Source: Eutypella sp. D-1
Taxonomy: Eukaryota > Ascomycota > Sordariomycetes > Xylariales > Diatrypaceae
Direction: 5' to 3'
Length of the DNA stretch: 64,000 nt
Assembly (NCBI GenBank): GCA_023313575.1
Contig: JAJTTP010000003.1
Span: forward strand, 3,224,001-3,288,000
Under the pieces are notes generated by a model that was not told the origin of the DNA, made no database searches, and saw nothing but the letters and a program-made list of their open reading frames with translations. Shown here one piece after another: positions 55,878 to 64,000 of the stretch. The position numbers and the translations under genes are program-made. The stretch's first letter is position 1. Every line of letters begins with the position of its first letter.

Positions 55878-58151
55878 ATGCCACCACCGGACCGGATGTT
55901 GACGGCCGTCCTACGGGCATACCAGGACCATCCCAACGCCGCCCAGACCGACGCCATCTTCGGCACCACCGCCTCGCTTCTCTCCTCCCTCAACAACCCG
56001 CTGAACCTCACACTCCTCACCTCACACTTCCTAGGCGCCCGTTCGCTATGGCAGGGCTCCCACGACGGCATCACCCCAGCTGCCGGCGGCCTGCACAGCT
56101 GTCTGCGGGTCATCAGCGTATATAACACAGCGGCCTTCCACGTGCGGCGGCACGAGATCGAGAACGAGGCGCGCCGCCGGGAAACCGAGACGGACTGGCA
56201 GCAGGAGTGGAAGAGGCACCAGCAAGTACCGCCCCCCGCGCTGCCGGTGGTGCTCAGCAGCGAAGAGTGGGCGCGCGCTGTGGCCAAGGGCGCCGATGAG
56301 CGGTCGCCGCGGTGGCGCCACTGTCTGGTGCTCGCCGGCGTTCTGATGGGCATGGAGGGCGAGGATAGGCGGTCGCTGTCACGCGGCCTGCGTCTCACCC
56401 TCGAGAACGCCGTTGTAACCGCCGCGAACCTCGCCCTCGCTGAGGAAGACCCGGCCCGCCGCACCACCACAGGCACAGGCCTCTTAGGCCGCGCCGCCGT
56501 CGTCCTCGCCCTGACCTACGCATTCCCCTTACTCTCGTCGGAGCACGCGAGGCAGTCGTTAGCCTGCGACGCCTTGCTGCTCGCGATCACGGAGGCTATG
56601 GTCGGGCCCGAGGGCTTCAGCCAGGGTGACTTCCTGCGCGTCATCACCGACGACATGGCCCCCGAACGCGGCGTCCCGTGGTGGTCCGCGGGCTCGCCCT
56701 CCGCCGCCGCGCTCCCGATCCTCGAGGCCCGGCCGCTGGTCCAGAACATGGGACCGCTAACGCGGCTAGCGGGATTCGCGGTGCAGAACGCGCGGAGCCC
56801 GCACGTAGTACTCGAGGCGCAGGGCGAGCTTCTAGGCTTCACGGCGGCGCTGGCGGAAGCGTGGGAACGGTGTCCGCTCTCGGGGGTAGACCTGGCGGCG
56901 GAGGCGGCCGTGCTGCCCGCCGATGTACGGCAGGGCCCTTGGCCGGCGCTGTGGCAGCTCCTCAAGAAGATCCTGTACACGGTGGTGGCGGCGCTACAGC
57001 CGGTGATGTCGCGGGCGCTGCTGGACCCGTTCCTACGGCGGGACGCGGTCGCGCCCGCGGTGGCGGCCCGCACCCTGCACGCGCTGCGCAACCTCGCCTT
57101 CGTGTCCTCCCGCCAGGGCGCCGGCTCCTTCCAAGTCTACACCTTCACTTACCTCACCTCCCTCGACATCCTCGCCCGCTATACGGACGCCTGCGTCTTC
57201 TTCCTCGAGGACACCCACCCGCCGGCTCCGGCAGTGCAGAATTCACGAGAGCAGATGCCGCCGCCGCCGCTCACGCAGGCACTCCTCCTCTTCTACCTCA
57301 ACACCGCCGAGCACCTCCCTCTCAACATCCCGACCGCGGCCTGCGAGACCCTCATCGTGAGGCCCGCGACCGCGCTACTAGCGCCGACGTCGTGGCTCGC
57401 GCGGGCCCAAGACCACAATGAAGCCGAAGCATCATCTTCAGGACACGCCGGCGCGGGCCCACGTCCGCCACCGCCGTCGCTGGCGCTCGAGCTCTTCGAG
57501 GCAGCGCACTCATGCGTGCTCTCCTCGCTCTCCTGCCCCTCGCATAGCGCGCTGACGGCATCGCTGGTACCGTCCTACATCGAGGCGCTGCTCTCCTCCT
57601 TCCCGGCCCGCGTATCGCCGCGCCAATTCCGCCTCGCCTTCCGCTCCGTCGCCCAGATGGTCTGTCCCCCCTACCCAGCCGCAGCCGAACATCCGGACCT
57701 CGCCGAGACGCTGCTCGAGGTCCTACTATGGCGCGCCACGACCGCCGCCTCCGTCATCCCGCTACCCCCTTCCCCTTCCCCTTCTCAGGCCGGCCAACAT
57801 GACCCGGACACCGTGTCAGAACAGACGACACTCCTGCTCGCCCTCGCCGACGCCCTGCCGAATCTACCCCCGTCCGCGCTGCAGGACTGGCTAACGCGCG
57901 TCGCCGCCGCGCTCCCGCGCATCCCGCCGGACCCCCGCCTTCGCGGCCCCGTGCGCCGCCGCATCTGGGATCTGCTGGCGGCAGGCGAGCTCGACGTCGA
58001 GCGCGCCGCCGTCGGCGTCGCGTGGTGGGGCGTCGGCGGCGGTCGCGACCTCGTGCTCTCTGCTACCGGGGAGCCGGAGACGGGTAGTGGTGTCGTTATG
58101 AGTGGTGCGTTGGGCGGTGCGGGGGATCCTGGCGCCAGGAGTATGCTGTAA
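55878..58151 (+). CDS. Conserved ascomycete protein of unknown function, helical-repeat type
   Basis: A single intronless frame of 757 residues, very GC-rich. I chose the ATG at 55878 (MPPPDRMLTAVLRAYQDHPN); the open frame extends 21 codons upstream into a Lys/Arg-rich stretch that looks like leader. The composition (Ala/Leu-rich amphipathic helices throughout, no membrane segment, no signal peptide, no catalytic motif) suggests an alpha-solenoid. Protein-like blocks include TDAIFGTTASLLSSLNNPLN, RHCLVLAGVLMGMEGEDRRS and ALRNLAFVSSRQGAGSFQVY. The N-terminal block looks like that of proteins widespread in filamentous ascomycetes, but I cannot name the function. Codon use is strongly biased to C/G third positions, unlike the left half of the window. 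Confidence 0.75.
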   Translation: MPPPDRMLTAVLRAYQDHPNAAQTDAIFGTTASLLSSLNNPLNLTLLTSHFLGARSLWQGSHDGITPAAGGLHSCLRVISVYNTAAFHVRRHEIENEARRRETETDWQQEWKRHQQVPPPALPVVLSSEEWARAVAKGADERSPRWRHCLVLAGVLMGMEGEDRRSLSRGLRLTLENAVVTAANLALAEEDPARRTTTGTGLLGRAAVVLALTYAFPLLSSEHARQSLACDALLLAITEAMVGPEGFSQGDFLRVITDDMAPERGVPWWSAGSPSAAALPILEARPLVQNMGPLTRLAGFAVQNARSPHVVLEAQGELLGFTAALAEAWERCPLSGVDLAAEAAVLPADVRQGPWPALWQLLKKILYTVVAALQPVMSRALLDPFLRRDAVAPAVAARTLHALRNLAFVSSRQGAGSFQVYTFTYLTSLDILARYTDACVFFLEDTHPPAPAVQNSREQMPPPPLTQALLLFYLNTAEHLPLNIPTAACETLIVRPATALLAPTSWLARAQDHNEAEASSSGHAGAGPRPPPPSLALELFEAAHSCVLSSLSCPSHSALTASLVPSYIEALLSSFPARVSPRQFRLAFRSVAQMVCPPYPAAAEHPDLAETLLEVLLWRATTAASVIPLPPSPSPSQAGQHDPDTVSEQTTLLLALADALPNLPPSALQDWLTRVAAALPRIPPDPRLRGPVRRRIWDLLAAGELDVERAAVGVAWWGVGGGRDLVLSATGEPETGSGVVMSGALGGAGDPGARSML

Positions 58152-59043
58152 TGTGATGGGTTATGAAGACGACGTCCTGTTGTTGTTTTGTTAAGTTAAT
58201 CCGTTGTTGCGGTGTGGCAGGCAGTTAGTTAGATCAAAGCGTGTATTTATTTTTGAGTTTTATTTTAGTTCCCATCGATTGATCGATCAATGGTACATTG
58301 ATTTATGACATATAGCACCCCGGGTCTAATAGTATGAAAATTTTCGATGTCCCGTTAACCTTACATATATACGTCCTACGTCTATACATTCGTGAGACCT
58401 GAAGCACGGGACGTCTTTTTTCTCGTACATCTACTTAACCATTACCTACTCCATACGGATACGGGAGGACAATTGATCCCATACGACAACGGTCGCTTAG
58501 TCAAAGATTAGGGGGAGTCACCGTAGTGTAAAGACCAACCACACCCAAGCGCGCGGTAAGTGTACTCGTCTAGAAATATAGCTGTATTCAGATCTGGTTT
58601 ACACTAGCCGTTAATAGGTCAAGTTATCCTGTCGCCCAAGAAACGGGGCAAAGAAACGGAGAACAGGAAAGAAAGGGGCGGGAGGGAAGCAGACTACCCA
58701 TCCGGTCCCGTGCTATGACTATGCCTATGCCTAGAATCGTGTTTACGCCGTGTGTTCATTCTTGTTTACTTGGTCGGCCCATTAATAGGCTCAGTGCAAA
58801 CACCCAGTTCGCGCAAAAACAAGGGGGATGTGACAAGCAGGTCCTACAACGATCGATACACCAGTCCTTGGCCCAACGCCGAAACTTATGCCCTTATGCC
58901 GTATAGAACTCGCATAAACAAGAAAGCTAAAAACCAGGGAGATAAAATACCACAAGTCGCTACAAGTATGTACTGCCCACCCTAACGATCTGATAGTAAG
59001 AGCCACGGCCCGCCAAACAAAACAAAACAAAAGCAACCGAGAC
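58152..59043. other. Intergenic 3' flanks of convergent genes
   Basis: Between the conserved unknown gene and the ZIP gene. AT-rich, presumably 3' untranslated regions and spacer; no gene supported. Confidence 0.55.
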
Positions 59044-60803
59044 TCAATGTGCGTCTGAGGTAAAGGCGTTGCTGACGCCGAGGAGCGTCATGCCGAGAAA
59101 GGCGAAGAATATGCTGAGGTTGCGGTTGTGGTTGAGACTGAGGCTCTCGACGAAGAGCTGGAGGGCGACGCTGGCCATGATGCCAGCAGTGAGGGCGAAG
59201 AGGCAGCCGTAGGCGGCGTCGTCGGGGGCGGCGACGAGGTCGGTGCCGCCGGCGAGGCGGAACCAGAGCATGGCGATAGCGGCGCCTAGGGGCTGGCTTA
59301 AGCCGCCTAGCGCCGCGGACCACGCGACCGCCCGCGCCCGGCTGTGCAACGCCATGTACAGCGGCAGCGCCATCGCGAACCCCTCGCTAATGTTGTGCAC
59401 CGCCAGTGCCAGGAACACGTTGAAACCCAGCGACGGGTTCGCGTGGTTCGTCGCGTACGTGATGAAACCCTCAGGGAACTTGTGCAGCGCGATCGCGATC
59501 GACGTCTGCAGCCCGATCGACAGGAACGCGTTCTCCGGCACGTGATGATGGTGCTGCGCCTCGATGTCTTCCAGCGGATCCGGTTCCTCTGTGAAACCAC
59601 CTTCGAAATAGTGGTGACTGTGGTGATGGTCGTGGCCGTGATTGTGGCCGTGGTCATGGTTGCCTTCGTCTTCAGGTGTGTGCGCGGGACTGTTGTGTGT
59701 TGGGCTTAGGGTCGACTGAGTCATCCGATCCTCGTCTTCTTCCGTTATTATGCTATTGTCGGGGCGTGTTGGGTGGGCAAGGCCGGTCGTGGTCCGAAGA
59801 AATGTCGGCGCCCGGACCACCGTGCCGATGCTAGACCTGTTGGCAAGATGCTTGAAGCATTCCTGGCCGCACGGATCTGTGAACCCGTAACAGTGCCCAT
59901 CTTCATCACAATTCGCCTTGGTGTCCTTCACAAAAGACATGACCCTCTTCTGCAGCTTGGACGGTCTCCTCTCTGGAGCACCAGCGGATCTACTGCGGGA
60001 CGCTGGAAAGCGGGTAGCAGTGCCGTTCGACGGCGTCTCACTCCAGCTAGTGTCTTCACTATCCCGAACGTACTCGGGTCCGTTGGGGAGAGCATTTTCT
60101 GATGATAATAATGGCGTGGACTCAGATGCGGGTACGTTAGAGCCTACATGTGACTTCGCAAAAGTAGATTTCCTGCGGAAGAGGGAAGTACCTCTCCGAC
60201 CAAATATTTTGGATGGGAGTCTTCCACCGTGGCCATTAGTGTGGACATGGTCATCCTTGGCAACGTGGTCATCATGAGTATGATCGCAGTCAACGACATG
60301 TGAGGGCATAAATTGGTGGAAGAGTCTAGAGATCATCTGGATACCGATGAACCCACCAACAAAGCAAGCCATAAGTATGAACCCGGCTGGCTGGTCGGAG
60401 AAGCCACCCTTCTTAAGGTAGCTCTTGGCCTCGGGGAGCATGCTATATAATGACATAAACATCTATATGGGCACATGTGATTAGCTCGAGGTGCTAGTGG
60501 TATTCTCCCTATCCGGGAGTGATGGGTAAATCTTACCATGACGCCAAAGCTCAAGCTGAGGGATCCCGCCAGAAACACGTTGCTGTCCTGGATGCGGAAG
60601 TCATGTTTACCGGGGATGAGTCGGATGAGCAGGTCAACGTAGATTACGCTCGCTCCCAGGATGCAAGCTTATTATGTAGTAAGAAGTCAGTATATAAGGT
60701 GCGACGTGATATTTCGTATTCGGAGTCGAGGTGACTTACCTATCCCGCTCACCACGCTCATGATCCAGCCTCTGGTATCATTATCAACCCCTGCAGCCTC
60801 CAT
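59044..60803 (-). CDS. ZIP family zinc transporter
   Basis: Three exons: 60803-60740, 60667-60537 and 60462-59044, giving 537 residues. The first segment reads RGWIMSVVSGIACILGASVI, followed by FRIQDSNVFLAGSLSLSFGV. A very long hydrophilic loop with His-rich clusters (HTHDDHVAKDDHVH; GHNHGHDHHHSHH) lies between helices 3 and 4, the expected metal-sensing loop. The transport motifs are HKFPEGFITY and HNISEGFAMALPLY in helices 4 and 5. The overall form is closer to the Zrt3/GufA-like branch (often vacuolar zinc release) than to plasma-membrane Zrt1, but this is a judgement by eye. It moves Zn2+ toward the cytosol. It is divergent from the Asp f 2/Pra1-like gene 2.8 kb away. A near-perfect Zap1-type element lies 447 bp upstream. 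Confidence 0.88.
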
Positions 60804-61249
60804 CGCGGCGGCGGTTACTATCCCCTGGGTATAAGGCAGCACCTCCTCAACGTTCGCCTTGCGGTTGTCTACACGATCTTCTCACATAGAAACGCTAGCA
60901 AGTAAGTAATGATGAGCACAGTCGCGATGGTGGTGATAGGTTTTGATAAAGCTAGAGAACCCGGGTCCCGAACTAAGCGTTAGTTAGGACGTCTTCCTCC
61001 GTGTGCCTTGGCAGGCAGGTGTACAGGTCTTTTTATCCGCTAACTGGAATATACCAAAACTTGCCTAGATAGGTAGGTAGGAAGTTGACAAAGCAGCTAT
61101 AGATAGAGCTAGTTCACCAGAGAAAAGTAAATAAGAAATGAACTTGGTTTAGAAGATATACATAAGAATGCTTAGGAAGACAATAATACTTAAGACTGAT
61201 GATGTATTGAATGAGAACGTGAAGGATTTGGAAACTTAAACAACTTGGA

Positions 61250-61260
61250 ACCTTGAAGGC
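61250..61260. promoter_or_regulatory. Zinc-response-like element ACCTTGAAGGC
   Basis: Matches 10 of 11 positions of the yeast Zap1 element ACCTTNAAGGT and contains the CAAGGT core reported for Aspergillus ZafA. It is 447 bp upstream of the ZIP transporter ATG. Confidence 0.45.
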
Positions 61261-63072
61261 AGTGAGTGTAAGAGGTTCAAAGAACCTGGAAGTTTATCTA
61301 GGTACTTGGTATGCAGACAAGCACCTAATCCTTGAATACCCTGAATGCGCCCCAGAATACGACGTAAGCCTCCCTGTTCAAGTATAAATGCACCCAGCAG
61401 TTTCGAACTGCCGCTAGCTATCCGTCTGCACGTCTGGTACCTAAGCCCGAATTTAAATTCCGCTAGATTCAATTGTTAAGGTTTTGAATGGTGGTCGACA
61501 GCCCAGGTTTGCAGGTAGGTAGGTACTTACAATTACATAGATGGAGTTATCCCATGAATGCCAAGAGTATGGCCACCCGAGACTTGAGAACCTTGATGGC
61601 CACTTCATATTTCGTATAGTTACCTGTTCTGGAGTAAATATGTCAGCGGCAATTGGACGAAAGCAACTGGTGCAAGACCGTGCACTAGGTTATATATAGT
61701 ATAGCGTTGTATGAAGTTATGCCTAATATAGTTAGTCTAGGCGTACGCCTTGGTAGTAGCTGATATGCTAAGCCCTATCCACCAACCTATGTGATAGACA
61801 TAAACCATCCCTTTTCCTCTCATAACAGGAAATTCAACCAGGAGTATCAGGTAGGCTGACAAACCTAAGGACTCAGTTTTTGACAGTGTTCAAAAGAAGG
61901 CATGGATTACTTAGGCTGAGAATTCAAGTAGTCAGAGGCCTCATTCTAATTGTTCACATCAGCTGGCGCCTTATCGCATTAGTTACAGCTTGTGGAACTA
62001 TTTATCTGCCACAAGGCACCTTAAAGAGGGAAATCCCACAATCAACTCAGTGGCTAAAACATTCCTTTCTGGCTTTCTGATACGAAGTAGCAGCCAACCT
62101 CAAGACAATTCCTAAGTATATCATCTGTCATGTATATCATATTCTAGAGATTCTCTACTATAGCTACAGGTTCGATCACAAGTTCATTTTTGACTCATTT
62201 TCAGTGATATTCTCATGAACGCCCCATCAAGACAATCCGCCCAAGTACACAGAGCTATCACTGCCATGATAATTTGCTAAACTTCAGCCTCATAGCCCCT
62301 GCTCGATTCAATAGGGCACTGTGGTGAGGTTTGGTACTACACAATGCCCCTATGCTGAGCACCCGTCTCGACTCCGCCGAGACAGTTACGGCTACGTGCA
62401 TCGTAGTCAGGGATGATAGATTTGCTGATGATGTCACTTGCCATCCGAGACGGCCGATGGCGACCCATCGTCCTAAGCACATTAATATACTACCCAGGGA
62501 GCATCGATGCCACGTGCTGTCATCTTTGAATGAGAAGCACCGGGGATTGAGTCATCCCTACCTTCGCACATCCATTGTACTTGGATTGGAAGTAGCTTTT
62601 GGAAGTTTGAGGATATCAGTGCTCCAAGTTGAAAAAGGTAGGTCCAGAGGTAGGGAAATGAGATGTACGTCCCAGATCTAACACGAAGAATCAAATAAGT
62701 CACTTCTACGGGTATTCTTCGCCTCCGGACCACTCGGCCGAGCAGGAAGGTCAGATAGGAGACAGTCTTTGGAACAGCAGAAACAGTACAGGGGCACTTA
62801 TTTCCCAATACTGTATTCCAAATGCAAAGTCCACGATAAACATCCGACTTGGTAGCATGGGGAGTAGTATGTTTATTAGTGTGTCCGTCCAGAAACGATT
62901 TCGTGCATTCGGTGAACAACCATTCGGGGCTGGAGTGATCAACGTTCCATCAAGGTTCTTGCCAAGCCGCCTCGCCTCCGCATGCCACGCGATGAGCTTA
63001 GCTAGACGGTAACTATATCCAACAACATCAGACTACCAGCAGAAAACATCGCAGGAAGCATAGTATACAGGA

Positions 63073-63078
63073 ACCTTG
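63073..63078 (-). promoter_or_regulatory. CAAGGT zinc-response core upstream of the Asp f 2-like gene
   Basis: CAAGGT on the minus strand about 510 bp before the ATG at 63584; a second, plus-strand copy is at 62951-62956. Six-base motifs occur often by chance, so support comes mainly from the gene context. Confidence 0.35.
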
Positions 63079-63583
63079 ATGGCCATCTTGCCCACCGATC
63101 GCAGCCTCCAGCGAGTCCATATATCTTGGCGTCCCGCCCACGATCAAGGCCCTGGGCTTCTCGCTTCTCTTGGCAGGCGGGATGGACACCGTACGCCGCA
63201 GTCTCGTCGGCTGACCTGCCCTGCTTTGGCTTGGTCGCTCCTGTATCCTCGTCGGTGATGATGAGGCCGAGAGGAAAATTTTCGCCCGTAGAGCGGCCAT
63301 CCAGGGAGCTGGAAGTCGCCAAGCAGAGCGCTATCCGCGCCGCCGCCGCCGCCGAGACTGGCCCAGCAAGGTTGGGGTTCCTCTGCAGGTGCCCTCGAGT
63401 TGAAATCACATATGGGGAGAAACCGTTTGGACGGGATCTATAAGTAGGGGGGGAACTGCAGCTCCCAGCTCCAATGATCATTCAGCTCGCCACCCACACA
63501 CCCACACCAGCTGCAGTCCCATAAGAGCCTCAGGATACGCATTCCGTCAACCTATCTTCTCTACACCGACAACCACCAGAAAG

Positions 63584-64000
63584 ATGCGAACCACCGCCAC
63601 GAACGTCTTCCTGAGCGCCTTGGCTCTCGGCTCCGGCCTGGTCGAAGGCGCCCGACTGCCGCGCCGCGCGGATGCCCCCACCGTTGTGACGACGACCGTG
63701 ACGGAGGCGGCTGCGCCCACGGGGCCTTCGGCCTCGGACTGGGCCGCGGGCGCGACCCGGGACGTGCCGATCCACAACTCTTGCAACGCGACGCAACGGG
63801 CACTGCTCTCGCGGGGCTTCGACGATGCGATGAGGCTGGCCGGCCACGCGCGAGACCACGTGCTCCGCTTCGGCAACAGCTCCGACTTCTACACCAAGTA
63901 CTTCGGCTCCGCGGCTACCGCCGAAGTCGTTGGCTGGTACGACCGCATCGTCTACGGTGACAAGGGTGGAATGTGGTTCCGCTGCGACGACATTGACGGA
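63584..64000 (+). CDS. Asp f 2 / Pra1 / Zps1-like secreted zinc-binding protein, 5' part
   Basis: Open from the ATG at 63584-63586 to the window edge (139 codons), so the C-terminal part is missing. A signal peptide (FLSALALGSGLVEG) and a short Thr/Ala-rich linker precede the conserved block PIHNSCNATQRALLSRGF, then LAGHARDHVLRFGNSSDFY, KYFGSAATAEVVGWYDRIVY, GDKGGMWFRCDDIDG. This matches the Asp f 2/Pra1 family of secreted M35-like proteins. Known members bind zinc and act as zincophores induced by zinc starvation under alkaline conditions; Asp f 2 is also a known allergen. The metal-binding histidines of the family lie further downstream, outside the window. In Aspergillus and Candida the homologue is divergent from a zinc transporter gene, and here too the next gene on the other strand is a ZIP transporter. 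Confidence 0.85.
   Translation, partial: MRTTATNVFLSALALGSGLVEGARLPRRADAPTVVTTTVTEAAAPTGPSASDWAAGATRDVPIHNSCNATQRALLSRGFDDAMRLAGHARDHVLRFGNSSDFYTKYFGSAATAEVVGWYDRIVYGDKGGMWFRCDDIDG

Larger units (their letters stand above)
60804..63583. promoter_or_regulatory. Intergenic region between divergent zinc-related genes
   Basis: About 2.8 kb with no supported gene. It contains four CAAGGT cores (minus strand at 61250-61255, 61590-61595 and 63073-63078; plus strand at 62951-62956), two of them inside the shared string GAACCTTGATGGCCA/C. TACCTAGGTAGG-like strings occur at 61066-61080 and 61510-61524. A TATA-like TCTATAAGTA lies at 63437-63446, about 140 bp before the right-hand ATG. The frames at 63002-63481 run in both directions through this promoter and look like chance. 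Confidence 0.5.

Noticed and set aside
63002..63481. Minus-strand frame of 159 codons upstream of the Asp f 2-like gene
   Set aside because: It overlaps the promoter and TATA-like box of that gene, and other frames on both strands are also open in this GC-rich patch.
1..64000. CRISPR arrays, insertion sequences, bacterial operons, rRNA
   Set aside because: None seen. Gene structure is eukaryotic with spliceosomal introns, and there are no regularly spaced direct repeats of CRISPR type.

Overview
The window is genomic DNA of a filamentous ascomycete (Pezizomycotina, most likely Sordariomycetes). Genes are split by many 50-80 nt introns with GTAAGT-like donors, CTAAC-type branch sites and CAG/TAG acceptors. 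The proteins are typically fungal: Zn2Cys6 and C2H2 regulators, an ARN/SIT siderophore permease, Sec63, a Ste14-type methyltransferase and an Asp f 2/Pra1-type secreted protein. I rebuilt gene models by hand; each complete spliced model has a length divisible by three, which is a useful internal check.

Region A (1-4.7 kb) looks iron-related. The N-terminus of an AMP-binding acyl-CoA ligase runs off the left edge, next to a siderophore transporter. Three exact ATCWGATAA sites, the motif of the fungal iron GATA repressor SreA/Sre1, lie around them.

Region B (6.0-20.8 kb) is the most interesting part: seven adjacent genes that read as one aromatic degradation pathway. They are a FAH-family hydrolase, an aromatic aldehyde dehydrogenase, a salicylate-hydroxylase-like flavoprotein, a Zn2Cys6 regulator, a gentisate 1,2-dioxygenase, an MFS transporter and a carotenoid-oxygenase-family (stilbene-cleaving type) dioxygenase. 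The inferred route is side-chain cleavage to a benzaldehyde, oxidation to a hydroxybenzoate, hydroxylation to gentisate, ring cleavage, then hydrolysis. All four promoter regions of the cluster carry one CGG-N9-CCG inverted repeat, a plausible operator for the resident Zn2Cys6 protein.

Region C (20.8-41 kb) holds a large C2H2/fungal-specific regulator, then about 10 kb with no intact gene but with microsatellites and at least two degenerate coding frames broken by stops. A secreted-protein gene with an apparent one-base frameshift follows.

Region D (42-61 kb) is gene-dense, GC-richer and core-like: a coiled-coil/vWA protein, a UBA-like/ankyrin/ClpB-type ATPase, Sec63, an isoprenylcysteine methyltransferase, a hexapeptide acetyltransferase, a small membrane protein, a conserved unknown protein and a ZIP zinc transporter.

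Region E (61-64 kb) ends with the N-terminal part of an Asp f 2/Pra1-like zincophore gene, divergent from the ZIP gene. CAAGGT zinc-response-like motifs lie between them, suggesting a zinc acquisition pair.
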